This document shows, piece after piece, positions 1-7,609 of a stretch of DNA of 13,559 nucleotides; position 1 is the stretch's first letter, and every line of letters begins with the position of its first letter. The stretch comes from Brevundimonas sp. UBA4609 (GTDB lineage Bacteria > Pseudomonadota > Alphaproteobacteria > Caulobacterales > Caulobacteraceae). Below the pieces are notes generated by a model, which searched no databases, had not been told where the DNA came from, and saw nothing but the letters and a program-made list of their open reading frames with translations. Location of the stretch: the NCBI GenBank assembly GCA_002386585.1, contig DGIZ01000257.1, positions 1-13,559 on the forward strand, read 5' to 3'. A program made the translations under genes and the position numbers.

Positions 1-414
1 CACCTGGGCGGCCTCGGCGCGCAGGGCGCCCGACTTCTCCAGCCGGGTGACCAGGGCGGAGTCGAGGTTGCGCCGCACGCCCTTCAGCTCGCGCGCGCCG
101 ACGGCCTCGACGCGGGCCTGTTCGACGGCGTCGAAGACCTCGGCCGCATTCATGTCGACAGGGCGCAACTTGGCGTCCAGCGCCGGGTCATGGTTGGCCA
201 GACGCAGCGCCAGCCGGTCCGCCTGGCCGCGAAGGGCGGCGCTCTCGGGCGCGGCCGGGTCGCGCGGCGGGTGGGGCAGGGTCAGCACGCCGTTCGACAG
301 TCGCGGACCGTCGCTGCCGAAATGCACTTCCAGCTCGGCCTGTTCGGCCAGCGCCCTCGCCGCATGCGACAGGGCGCGTTTGAACGTCTCGACGGGAGTC
401 TCTGCAGCGGCCAT
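1..414 (-). CDS. cobT: Cobaltochelatase subunit CobT, N-terminal part (partial)
   Basis: The 5' 138 codons of a gene that runs off the left edge. CobT, with CobS and CobN, forms the ATP-dependent cobalt chelatase that inserts Co2+ into hydrogenobyrinate a,c-diamide in aerobic cobalamin synthesis in the cytoplasm. Recognition is by sequence resemblance: the start reads MAAAETPVETFKRALSHAAR, followed by ELEVHFGSDGPRL, LALRLANHDP and AEVFDAVEQARVEAVG. All of these match the conserved N-terminal region of alphaproteobacterial CobT. The C-terminal von Willebrand A domain would lie outside the window. I chose the ATG at 414; an in-frame ATG at 432 would add six residues. Neither has a clear Shine-Dalgarno sequence. 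The NYN-domain gene ends 48 bases upstream on the same strand, so co-transcription is possible. Confidence 0.88.
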   Translation of the reverse strand, partial: MAAAETPVETFKRALSHAARALAEQAELEVHFGSDGPRLSNGVLTLPHPPRDPAAPESAALRGQADRLALRLANHDPALDAKLRPVDMNAAEVFDAVEQARVEAVGARELKGVRRNLDSALVTRLEKSGALRAEAAQV

Positions 415-462
415 GGGCCACACATAGACCATGCTGCGCCGGGGGGAAGGGGACGAGGCGTC

Positions 463-1197
463 CTATTGCTGCTTGAGCCGCACCCGCATGACGCCGCCGG
501 GGCCGACCTCGACGTCGAAGCGGCCTGTGGCGCGGACCAGTTCGGATAGCTTGGCGTGGCCGTAGGTGCGCTGGTCGAAGTCGGGGTAGGTGTTGCGCAG
601 GCGGTTGGCCACGCCGCCGATGTTGACCCAGCCGTCGCCGTCCTCGTCCATGTCGGTGATGGCGGCGGCGATCAGGGCGGCCGCTTCGGCGGGTTTGCGT
701 TCGGCGGGTGGCGCGGCGTCAGCCTCGGCGGCGGCCCTGCCGGTCAGGTTCTCGGTGTAGATGAAGCGGGTGCAGGCCTGGCGGAAGCTCTCGGGCGTCT
801 TGCGCTCGCCGAAGCCGTAGACCGGCACGCCCTGTTCGCGGATGCGCGCCGCCAGTCGGGTGAAGTCGCTGTCGGACGACACCAGGCAGAAGCCGTCGAA
901 CCGCCCCGAGTGCAGCAGATCCATCGCGTCGATGACCAGGGCGATGTCGCCCGAGTTCTTGCCCTTGGTGTTCTGGAAATTCTGCTGCCACTGAATCGCC
1001 CAGCGGGGCAGGACGTCGATCCAGCCGCGCAGCGCCGGGCTGGCTGCGTCGCCGTAGATGCGCCGCGCCGAAGCTTCGCCCAGGGTCGCGATCTCGGTGA
1101 ACAGGGCTTCGGCGATGCGGGCCGAGGCGTTCTCGCCGTCGATCAGCACGGCCAGGCGCGGGGCGCGGGCGGCGGGGTTGAAGGCGTCGGTCGGCAT
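463..1197 (-). CDS. NYN-domain (LabA/DUF88-like) protein with C-terminal OST-HTH/LOTUS domain
   Basis: A 244-residue cytoplasmic protein. Residues about 13-150 form a NYN (PIN-like) nuclease domain. LAVLIDGEN supplies the first acidic residue (D20) and N23; KGKNSGDIALVIDAMDLL supplies D84, D90 and D93; CLVSSDSDF supplies D109 and D111. These are the metal-binding acidic positions expected of a PIN-like ribonuclease. After an Ala/Glu linker, residues about 170-242 (AAALIAAAITDMDEDGDGWV, then GGVANRL and YGHAKLSELVR) match an OST-HTH/LOTUS winged-helix domain, a proposed RNA-binding module. I chose the ATG at 1197 over upstream alternatives because GGAG lies six bases before it. It sits between the terminator of the M16 peptidase gene and cobT, so it probably has its own promoter in 1198-1261. 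Nuclease activity is inferred from the family and the substrate is unknown. Confidence 0.85.
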   Translation of the reverse strand: MPTDAFNPAARAPRLAVLIDGENASARIAEALFTEIATLGEASARRIYGDAASPALRGWIDVLPRWAIQWQQNFQNTKGKNSGDIALVIDAMDLLHSGRFDGFCLVSSDSDFTRLAARIREQGVPVYGFGERKTPESFRQACTRFIYTENLTGRAAAEADAAPPAERKPAEAAALIAAAITDMDEDGDGWVNIGGVANRLRNTYPDFDQRTYGHAKLSELVRATGRFDVEVGPGGVMRVRLKQQ

Positions 1198-1261
1198 GAA
1201 GGCTCCGGCGAGGGGAGGAGAGGGGCGAAGGCTCGCCCCGGCCGCGCTCGGGGTCAACCGC

Positions 1262-1297
1262 AAAGGAAAACGGCCGACGGGTCGCCCCGCCGGCCGT
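1262..1297 (-). terminator. Intrinsic terminator of the M16 peptidase gene
   Basis: Inverted repeat with arms 1270-1281 and 1286-1297 (ACGGCCGACGGG / CCCGCCGGCCGT), 12 pairs with one mismatch and a four-base loop. Read on the minus strand, the stem is followed directly by TTTTCCTTTG. It begins 27 bases after the TAA of the M16 peptidase gene and separates that gene from the NYN gene downstream. Confidence 0.8.
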
Positions 1298-1324
1298 CGC
1301 CATGTCCGGCTTGGTATGAAGCGC

Positions 1325-4177
1325 TTACTGCGCCGTCTTCGGCGCTTCGGCGGCGCGCACCTCGACCGGCAGGCCCAGGGCGTCCAGCTGCGGCTTGACC
1401 ACGGCGGCGTCGCCGACCACCACCCAGACGAAGCGCGACGGCTGAATGGCGGCGCGGGCGGCGGCGTCCATCTGCTCAGCCGTCAGGGCGTTGATGCGGC
1501 CGGCCAGGGTCTCCTGATAGTCGTCCGGTCGGCCGAACAGGGCGTTCGACCGCAGGGCGTTCAGCACCTGGAACGAGGTCTCATAGCTGCCCGACAGGGC
1601 GCGGGTATCGCCCAAGACGGTGCGCTCGCGCTCCGCCGGGGTCACGCCGTCGGCGCCGAGGAAACGTTCGTACTGGCCGATCAGGGCGGCGATCGACTCG
1701 CCCGTGCGGTCGGCCTGGACCGGGGCGTTGACGATGTAGGGGGCGCGGTTCTGCAGCTGGCTGATTGTGCCGCGCACGCCGTAGGACCAGCCCTTGGTCT
1801 CGCGCAGGTCGGCGTTGATGCGCGACAGGAAGTCCGTGCCCAGCACCGTATTGGCCGTGGTCAGGGTCAGGATGTCGTCCGTCCCCGACACCGGCAGCAC
1901 TTGGCCGCCGTAGATCAGCGACTGCGGCGACTGCGGCCGATCGATCAGCACCACCCGCGCCGAGGTCTGCGGCAGGGCGGCGTCGAAGCCCTTGACGCCC
2001 TTGGCCGTCGTCGGGGCGCGCCAGTTTCCGAAGGCGGCCTCCAGTTGCGGCCTCAGTTCCGCCAGCGGCAGGTCGGAGACGACGAACAGCCTGGCGTTGT
2101 CCGGGCGGATCCAGCGGGCGTGTTCGGCCGCCAGGTCGTCGCGTGTCAGACCGCGGATCACCGCCTCGTCGCCCGAACCGCCGAACGGGCGGCCGTAGGG
2201 GTGGCTCTCGCCGTAGATCAGCGGCGGCAGGGCGCGGCCGGCGATGGCGCCGGGCTGGGTCTTCTCATTGGCCAGGGCGGCCAGGCGCGTGGCGCGCAGG
2301 CGCTCGATCTCGGCCGGGGCGAAGGCTGGGTTGCGCACCACGTCCGACAGCAGGGCCAGCGACGGCTGCAGATTGGTCGTCACCGCCGACAGATTGGCCA
2401 CGGTGCGGTCCATCGACGAGCCGACGGAGACGCTGGCGCCCAGACGCTCCTGCGCCTCGGCCAGGGCCTTGGAATCGCGCGTCGTCGTGCCTTCCTGCAT
2501 GACGTTGAGCATCAGGGTGTGGGCGCCCAGCCGGTCGGCGCGGTCGGCCGCGACCCCGGCGTCGAATTCCAGCGCCACGCGGGTCACCGGCACGGTGGTC
2601 GAGCGGGCGTAGACGATCTCGATGCCGTTCGACAGGGCGGCGCGCTCCACCGCCGGGAAGTCGACGTTGGAGACCTGGCCGATGGTCGGGGCGGCGTCGC
2701 GGGCTACGCGCTGGATCGGCTCGGCCGGAACCGGGGTCGCGCCCGAGGGGGCGGCGGCGGCCTCGGCGTAGGCCTCGCGCTCGCCCGGCATGACGATCTG
2801 GCTGTAGACGGGGCGGCTCAGCCACTTCTGCAGGGCGGCCTGGACCTGCGCCGGGGTCACCGCCGCATAGGCCGCCAGCTCCTTCTTGTAGAAGTCCGGA
2901 TCGTTCGAATACAGCTGCCCCTCGGCCAGGACCGAGGCCTTGCCGTTGGCGGTTTCCAGCCCCTGGATGCGCTGCGAGGCGTAGCGGGTGACGACGCGGT
3001 TGATCTCGTCCTGCGTCGGGCCGTTGGCGATCAGGTCGGCCAAGACCTCATCCATGCGCCGGGCCACGGCGTCCGCATCGGCGCCCGGCTTGACCATGGC
3101 GGAATAGCTGAACATGCCGACCCGCTGGAAGACCTGATTGCCGGCCGAGACGCTGGAGGCCGTCTGCTCGTCGCGCACCAGCACATTGTCCAGGCGCGAG
3201 CTGGCCAGGCCGCCCAGCACCGAGGCGCCGACGCTCAGCGGCACGGAATCCGGATCGCCCAGGCCCGGCACCACCCAGGTGCGGCTGATGCGCGTCTGGG
3301 CCACGCGGTCGTGCAGCACCTGTTCGACCGGCGCCGACAGGGTCGGCACCGCCGCCGCCGCCGGGGTGTTGACCGGGCCGCGCGCGATGGCGCCGAAATA
3401 CTTCTCGGTCAGTTCACGGGCCTTCGCCTCGTCGATGTCGCCCGACAGGACCAGGACGGCGTTGTTCGGTCCATAGTTCTGGCGGAACCAGTCACGCACC
3501 GTCTCCATGCTGGCGGCGTCCAGGTCGGCCATGGAGCCGATGGTCGAGTGGCGATAGGGGTGCCCCTCGGGGAACAGGGCTTCCAGCGTGGCGTAATAGG
3601 TCATGCCGTAGGGCTGATTGTCGCCCTGCCGCTTCTCGTTCTGGACGACGCCGCGCTGCAGATCCAGCACCTCCTGGCTGACCTGCCCCAGCAGATAGCC
3701 CATGCGGTCGGATTCCAGATACAGGGTGTAGTCCAGCGCCGGGGTCGGCACCGTCTGGAAATAGTTGGTGCGGTCGAACCAGGTCGTGCCGTTCAGGCTG
3801 GTCGCGCCGGCGGCGTTCATCGTCTGGATGTGGCTGGAGGGCGAGTTCTCCGACCCGCCGAACATCAGGTGCTCGAACAGGTGCGCGAAGCCGGTCGAGC
3901 CCTTCGGCTCGTCCTTCGACCCGACATTGTACCAGACCGACACCGCCACGACGGGGGCCTTGCGGTCCTCGTGGACCAGGACGGTCAGGCCGTTGTCGAG
4001 CTGGAAGCGCTTCCACGGAATGTCGACGCGGGCGATCAGCTCCGACACCGGCGCCCCGCGCAGGGGCTCGGCCTGGGCGGCGGTCACGGTTGCGGCGGCG
4101 GCCGCAGGCGCGGCGATAACGGGCGTGCTCACGGCCAGAAGGGCGGCGAGCGCAACGGAAGAGGCGGCAAGGCGCAT
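1325..4177 (-). CDS. Exported M16 family zinc metallopeptidase (pitrilysin-like, two-domain)
   Basis: A 950-residue insulinase/pitrilysin-type peptidase. Residues 1 to about 22 form a signal peptide (MRLAASSVALAALL, ending VIAA), so it should act in the periplasm. The N-terminal M16 unit carries the inverted zinc motif HLFEH at 99-103, with E102 as the catalytic base, and the third ligand E181 in VVQNEKRQ. A second M16 unit from about residue 500 (starting near VDFPAVERAALSNGIEIVYA) lacks HxxEH and should be the inactive clamp half, as is usual for fused M16 proteins. Typical M16_C segments are present, such as LVLSGDID and FVVSDLPLAELRPQLEAAFG. The start is the ATG at 4177; a TTG 18 bases upstream is possible. 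GGGGA lies 11 bases before the ATG, a rather long spacing. The gene is monocistronic, with its own terminator. The substrate cannot be read from the sequence. Confidence 0.93.
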   Translation of the reverse strand: MRLAASSVALAALLAVSTPVIAAPAAAAATVTAAQAEPLRGAPVSELIARVDIPWKRFQLDNGLTVLVHEDRKAPVVAVSVWYNVGSKDEPKGSTGFAHLFEHLMFGGSENSPSSHIQTMNAAGATSLNGTTWFDRTNYFQTVPTPALDYTLYLESDRMGYLLGQVSQEVLDLQRGVVQNEKRQGDNQPYGMTYYATLEALFPEGHPYRHSTIGSMADLDAASMETVRDWFRQNYGPNNAVLVLSGDIDEAKARELTEKYFGAIARGPVNTPAAAAVPTLSAPVEQVLHDRVAQTRISRTWVVPGLGDPDSVPLSVGASVLGGLASSRLDNVLVRDEQTASSVSAGNQVFQRVGMFSYSAMVKPGADADAVARRMDEVLADLIANGPTQDEINRVVTRYASQRIQGLETANGKASVLAEGQLYSNDPDFYKKELAAYAAVTPAQVQAALQKWLSRPVYSQIVMPGEREAYAEAAAAPSGATPVPAEPIQRVARDAAPTIGQVSNVDFPAVERAALSNGIEIVYARSTTVPVTRVALEFDAGVAADRADRLGAHTLMLNVMQEGTTTRDSKALAEAQERLGASVSVGSSMDRTVANLSAVTTNLQPSLALLSDVVRNPAFAPAEIERLRATRLAALANEKTQPGAIAGRALPPLIYGESHPYGRPFGGSGDEAVIRGLTRDDLAAEHARWIRPDNARLFVVSDLPLAELRPQLEAAFGNWRAPTTAKGVKGFDAALPQTSARVVLIDRPQSPQSLIYGGQVLPVSGTDDILTLTTANTVLGTDFLSRINADLRETKGWSYGVRGTISQLQNRAPYIVNAPVQADRTGESIAALIGQYERFLGADGVTPAERERTVLGDTRALSGSYETSFQVLNALRSNALFGRPDDYQETLAGRINALTAEQMDAAARAAIQPSRFVWVVVGDAAVVKPQLDALGLPVEVRAAEAPKTAQ

Positions 4178-4253
4178 GATGTATTCAGTCCCCAACGGAT
4201 CATGTTGAGGCGGACCTTAACCGCGCCCGCCGCCGCTGCAACGCGACACATTG

Positions 4254-5003
4254 TTATATGAAGAATTCTTCATCTTCTTCGGCGCGCTCGGCCTGCGCTT
4301 GATCGGAGCGGGGGTCCAGGCCCGCCGCCGCCTCCAGTTCGCGGACCCGATCCCGCAGCGTCTTGCGCTCTCGCATCAGGGCCAGCCATTCTTCCATGCC
4401 CGCCTCGCGCTGCGCGGCGTTGACCGCCCAATACTCCTGCTTGGCCGGATGCGGGTCCGCCTCGTCCCAGATCGCCAGTCGGCTGGAGGCGCACTGATCC
4501 TGGTCCAGGGCCAGCGCCTTGATCAGCTCCAGCGGAATGTCGTCCAGCGTCACCTCGCCGCGCGCCCGCGCCCGCTCGCACCTTTGCGCCATCCGGCCAT
4601 AGGCCTCGGCCAGTTGGGCCAGGGCCTTGGCCTCGTCCCACATCCGTCCCCGCATGGCTCGCGCCGAGGCCCGCATCGCCGTCTCGGCCAGAACCTCCGC
4701 CGTCTCATCCGCCTCCTCTTCGGAGGGCGTGAACAGGGCTTCGGCGCGCACAGCCTCGGCCGCCGTCCGCTCGGCCTGCATCCGCTCGCGCGCCTCGGCC
4801 TGTTCGCGCGCCCGCGCATCGCCCCAGTCGCGCTTGGTCGCGCCATGGACGGTGATCCGCTTGCGCAGGGCGTGCTGCGACACCCGCCACCGCTCGCTCA
4901 GTTCCGGCACGGTCGCCCCGTTGCGATAGGCCTCCAGAATGATCTCCCACGTCGCCCGCGACAGGCGATAGTGCGCGGGCTTGGCGTCCAGGGTCTCCTT
5001 CAT
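4254..5003 (-). CDS. Conserved hypothetical protein with N-terminal helix-turn-helix
   Basis: A 249-residue protein that I do not recognise by name. Residues about 14-50 (LSRATWEIILEAYRNGATVP, then ELSERWRVSQHALRKRI) look like a homeodomain-like helix-turn-helix of the kind found in terminase small subunits and resolvase tails. The rest, to about residue 160, is Ala/Glu/Arg-rich and probably helical or coiled-coil. The C-terminus is acidic (AEEDEEFFI). There is no signal peptide or membrane segment, so it is probably a cytoplasmic DNA-associated protein. The ATG at 5003 is the start with good coding character. No Shine-Dalgarno precedes it, but TATCCT lies seven bases upstream, which would suit a leaderless transcript. 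No phage genes are nearby. Confidence 0.7.
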   Translation of the reverse strand: MKETLDAKPAHYRLSRATWEIILEAYRNGATVPELSERWRVSQHALRKRITVHGATKRDWGDARAREQAEARERMQAERTAAEAVRAEALFTPSEEEADETAEVLAETAMRASARAMRGRMWDEAKALAQLAEAYGRMAQRCERARARGEVTLDDIPLELIKALALDQDQCASSRLAIWDEADPHPAKQEYWAVNAAQREAGMEEWLALMRERKTLRDRVRELEAAAGLDPRSDQAQAERAEEDEEFFI

Positions 5004-5107
5004 GCGCGCAAGGATAGGGCCGGCGCCGACCCAGGCGGGCTGGCTGCGCCGATCTGTCCTTAAGCCCCTGAAAACCCACACGCCCCTACGCTGACCTTAA
5101 CGCCTCT

Positions 5108-5145
5108 CCCTCCCCTTTATGGGGAGGGTGGTCGCGCCAGCGACC
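5108..5145. repeat. REP-like double hairpin element
   Basis: Two adjacent perfect palindromes. The first has arms CCCTCCCC (5108-5115) and GGGGAGGG (5121-5128) around TTTAT. The second has arms GGTCGC (5130-5135) and GCGACC (5140-5145) around GCCA. GGGCGGGGAGGGCGAGG follows at about 5146-5162. The arrangement is typical of short intergenic palindromic elements of GC-rich alphaproteobacteria. It lies between the start of the minus-strand HTH gene and the plus-strand DUF3883 gene and does not look like a terminator for either. Confidence 0.6.
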
Positions 5146-5231
5146 GGGCGGGGAGGGCGAGGCGACGGCCTCGGCCCCGCCTGTCCCATGCGTCCTGGCC
5201 AACCTGCCACGGCAAAGCTAACCTCCGGCAG

Positions 5232-6137
5232 GCGGACGAACTGGACGCCATCGTCGCGACCTATTTCACCATGCTGGCGGCCGAGCTTGCGGGGCGTCCT
5301 TACGTCAAGGCGCATCACGCCCGCGACCTGATGGCGCGCACGGGCCGTTCGCACCGCTCGGTCGAGTTCAAGCACATGAACCTGTCCTCGGTCCTGGCCG
5401 ATCTCGGCCTGCCGACCATCCGCGGCTACAGGCGCATGGACAACATCCAGAACGCGCTCTTTCCGGCTGTCGAACGCTACCTCGACGCCCATCCCAACGC
5501 CTGGAGCCTCGGCCTGTCCTCTTCCTCGCCATGGCAGGGGGAGGGGGACCGTGAAGCGGCGCAGGGGTCCGCGCCGCGCCGGCCGTCCGTCCATGAACCC
5601 GATCAACCCTTCGCCTCGCCATGGAGCCAGCCGGACGCGCCGCCCGTCATCCTCCCCATCGCCGCCCCGCCGCTCCTCGGCCCGGCGCGCAAGCCCCGGC
5701 CCGAGGGTCTCGCCCGCATCGTCCGCAAATACGACCCCGCCGCCCGCGATCACCGCAACCGCGTCCTCGGCCAGTGGGGCGAGCGTCACGTCTTCCACCA
5801 CGAGCGCGCCTTCCTGATCGCCCATGACCGCCCCGACCTGGCCCGCAAGGTCGAATGGACGTCCCAGGAGCGCGGCGACGGCGCCGGCTACGATATCAAG
5901 AGCTTCGATCCGGCGGGCCGCGAGCGCCTGATCGAGGTCAAGGCCACGCGCGGCGGCCCCGCCACCGACTTCTTCCTGACCCGCACCGAGCGCGAGGTCT
6001 CAACCGAACGCCCCGACGCCTGGCGCCTCTAACGCCTCCACGACCTCGCCGCCGCGCCGGGCCTGTTCCAGCTCAAGCCCCCGCTCGAAGCGGCGGTGAC
6101 GCTAACCGCGGAGACGTGGCGGGCGGGGTTTGGGTGA
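5232..6137 (+). pseudogene. DUF3883 (NOV C-terminal) domain protein, degraded
   Basis: Coding character in this frame begins before the first ATG (5271): codons 5232-5270 read ADELDAIVATYFT, yet no upstream in-frame ATG, GTG or TTG is apparent, so the original start may be lost. The N-terminal half (YVKAHHARDLMARTGRSHRS, then NLSSVLADLGLPTIRGYR) is followed by a Pro-rich linker. The linker contains an inserted 90-base segment (5524-5613). The DUF3883 domain follows: VLGQWGERHVF, GDGAGYDIKSFD and RLIEVKATRGG. The D...ExK pattern recalls the PD-(D/E)xK nuclease fold (inference). A TAA at 6030-6032 interrupts the frame where family members usually continue with a Tyr (WRL-Y-RLHDL). Translation past it gives 34 more sensible residues (RLHDLAAAPGLFQLKPPLEA and on) to a TGA at 6135. 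A truncated protein from 5271 to 6032 (253 residues) could still be made. Confidence 0.75.
5524..5624. repeat. In-frame 90-base insertion flanked by 11-base direct repeats
   Basis: CCTCGCCATGG occurs at 5524-5534 and again at 5614-5624, exactly 90 bases apart, so the segment adds 30 codons without shifting the frame. The inserted part holds GGGGGAGGGGGACCG at 5537-5551 and a CCG...CGG mini-hairpin. It resembles, loosely, the palindromic element at 5108-5145. The encoded stretch is low-complexity and lies in the linker before the DUF3883 domain. Confidence 0.5.
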
Positions 6138-6165
6138 GAGTTCAGGCAAGAGAGCCGGTTCTCGC

Positions 6166-6723
6166 TTAAGCGGCTCGACGGACCCGCTTGTAGGCTCCGC
6201 TCACGTTCAGGCGCATTCGGACTAATTCTTCGCTCACGCCGAAGAATTCTGACGATTGAGACACTGACCAGCCGTTCCTTGCGGCGGAGACTGCAGCTTC
6301 GTCTGAAATAAGTAGCGCGGGGCCAAGCCAGTTGGCTTCATCCTCAAGCGTGCCATCATAGTGGCGGTTGCCATCCGGGCCTATTGGTGGTCGGGGAGGG
6401 TGTAAAAGAATGATGTGCGCCAACTCATGCATTACATCAGCGTTAGATCGCTTCATTGAGTTAGCGTCGTTGTATATGATCAGGCGATGATGTTCTTTTA
6501 TAACGGTAAGGGCCGAAAGTTCTTTTCGCCCTTTACTTCCTTGAAAGTAGGCGACTTCATCAGGGCAAAAATCTATAAACTCGGTAAGAGATAAAACCGC
6601 TACATCAAGGTGTTTTGCCAGTTTGAATGGGCAAAGCGGCGCATCATCTGAAAGGCCGAGATCGGCACGAAATGATCTAGCGTACCAATTTGCCTCGGCC
6701 TTAAATCCGCGCCGTAAACCCAT
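6166..6723 (-). CDS. ImmA/IrrE family zinc metallopeptidase
   Basis: A 185-residue cytoplasmic protein of the COG2856/ImmA-IrrE type. The zinc motif HELAH lies at residues 99-103, in DVMHELAHIILLHPP. The glutamate that completes the site in this family is in EDEANWLG (residues 127-132). The N-terminus KAEANWYARSFRADLGLSDD and CPFKLAKHLDV also fit the family. ImmA-type proteases cleave a partner repressor of the XRE family and so derepress target genes; here that partner is the gene directly upstream. The ATG at 6723 abuts the TAG of that gene, so the two are translationally coupled. Codon and base composition are much AT-richer than in the flanking genes, suggesting acquisition by transfer. 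Confidence 0.88.
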   Translation of the reverse strand: MGLRRGFKAEANWYARSFRADLGLSDDAPLCPFKLAKHLDVAVLSLTEFIDFCPDEVAYFQGSKGRKELSALTVIKEHHRLIIYNDANSMKRSNADVMHELAHIILLHPPRPPIGPDGNRHYDGTLEDEANWLGPALLISDEAAVSAARNGWSVSQSSEFFGVSEELVRMRLNVSGAYKRVRRAA

Positions 6724-7071
6724 CTACGTTCGAAGCCTCTCGTAAGCAGTCTTTATAAGCACCTCCAGAGCCGCCGCTCCTTCTTCGGATAGGTTTGGAT
6801 CAGCCCTAAGGTAGGCTGTAATGTTGGCTAAGGGCTCCGAATAATTTTGCTTCTGGCTGCCTTTCATGAAGGTGTCGGCTTGCAACCCAGACCAACTACA
6901 CAGGGCAGCTAGGCTATCGACATCCGGTCTTCGTCCCTGAGTCAGACGAGTTAAGGTTGATGCGCTTACCTGAGCCTCTTCTGCTACCTTCTTCCACGTA
7001 ATCTTCCTTGATTGGCGTTGCGCGTCCAGCGCCGCGATAAAGGCGGCTCCATTAAAAGTCGCGTGCTCCAA
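6724..7071 (-). CDS. XRE-family helix-turn-helix regulator (ImmR-like partner)
   Basis: A 115-residue protein with an HTH_3-type domain at residues about 11-60: KVAEEAQVSASTLTRLTQGR forms the turn and recognition helices, followed by DVDSLAALCSW. The C-terminal part (LSEEGAAALEVLIKTAYERL) is likely an oligomerisation or protease-recognition helix. The start is TTG at 7071. It is preceded by AAGGA at six-base spacing, and no in-frame ATG near the domain fits better. It forms a two-gene unit with the ImmA-like peptidase and is transcribed away from the DUF2188 gene. It probably represses both directions from the GCAAT-rich region between them. Confidence 0.85.
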   Translation of the reverse strand: MEHATFNGAAFIAALDAQRQSRKITWKKVAEEAQVSASTLTRLTQGRRPDVDSLAALCSWSGLQADTFMKGSQKQNYSEPLANITAYLRADPNLSEEGAAALEVLIKTAYERLRT

Positions 7072-7078
7072 ATTTCAT

Positions 7079-7165
7079 CCTTGCAATTGCCCACCGCATG
7101 CGCAACTTGGCGATGTGATTGCAATCTAGCAATTCGAAGTCGATTTAGCAATGAAAGGGCCGGCT
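7079..7165. promoter_or_regulatory. Divergent control region with repeated GCAAT half-sites
   Basis: Between the XRE gene and the DUF2188 gene lie GCAATTGC (7083-7090, palindromic), GATTGCAATC (7117-7126, a perfect ten-base palindrome), ATCTAGCAAT (7124-7133) and ATTTAGCAAT (7143-7152). The last two are near-identical direct repeats 19 bases apart. This clustering of one half-site in a divergent promoter region is what an XRE-type autorepressor operator looks like. Binding is an inference. Confidence 0.5.
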
Positions 7166-7390
7166 ATGAGCGGCAAAAATCAGTACGTGGTGCGTAATGG
7201 AGATGGGTGGGGTGTGCGCGGCGAGGGCAATGCTCGCCTCACAGCTCGATATGACACGCAGCGCGACGCGATCTCTCACGGTCGCGAAATCGCCAGAAAC
7301 CAAGGCTCGGAGCTGCGCATTCAGGGATCTGACGCTAAGTTCCGTGAGGCTTGGAGCTACGGCTCGGATCCATTCCCGCCGAAAGGATAA
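7166..7390 (+). CDS. DUF2188 domain protein
   Basis: A 74-residue protein covering the whole DUF2188 domain: NQYVVRNGDGWGVRGEGNAR, then HGREIARNQGSELRIQGSD, ending SYGSDPFPPKG. These are the hallmark segments of this small family, whose function is not established. I chose the ATG at 7166 because AAAGGG lies seven bases upstream; an ATG at 7151 would overlap a proposed operator repeat. The next gene follows after three bases, so the two form an operon. Confidence 0.8.
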   Translation: MSGKNQYVVRNGDGWGVRGEGNARLTARYDTQRDAISHGREIARNQGSELRIQGSDAKFREAWSYGSDPFPPKG

Positions 7391-7393
7391 GCT

Positions 7394-7600
7394 ATGCTGA
7401 AGCTCAAACTGAATGGTCGAACGATCACGTCGCAGCACCAGCTAAAGCGTGAGCTGGAACGCTCCATGAATGCTGCATTTGAGGCATCGATTCGTCGTGC
7501 CGCACCTAGTAATGTTCAAATTAAGAAGTCGACGAACGGTTTCATTGCCACGGGGCCGAGCGACTCGATTGCTAAAATGACGAAGCGCTTGTCGTCATGA
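7394..7600 (+). CDS. Small hypothetical protein downstream of DUF2188 gene
   Basis: A 68-residue protein that I do not recognise. It is basic, with no signal peptide or membrane segment. It has a short beta-like start (MLKLKLNGRTI), a helix-forming middle (QHQLKRELERSMNAAFEASI) and a Lys/Thr-rich end. AAAGGA six bases before the ATG and the three-base gap after the DUF2188 stop support translation as part of a two-gene operon. Its composition matches the low-GC patch. Confidence 0.6.
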   Translation: MLKLKLNGRTITSQHQLKRELERSMNAAFEASIRRAAPSNVQIKKSTNGFIATGPSDSIAKMTKRLSS

Positions 7601-7609
7601 AGGCCAATG

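Noticed and set aside
1058..4261. A 1067-codon open frame on the plus strand
   Set aside because: It lies entirely opposite the M16 peptidase gene, has no recognisable domain and a Gly/Arg/Gln/His-rich composition typical of the antisense of GC-rich coding DNA.
5097..5825. A 242-codon minus-strand frame
   Set aside because: It runs opposite the DUF3883 coding sequence and through the palindromic element, with no domain character.
6152..6176. GAGCCG/CGGCTC inverted repeat at the ImmA-like gene end
   Set aside because: Only six pairs, a 13-base loop, overlap with the last codons and no T-run; too weak to call a terminator.
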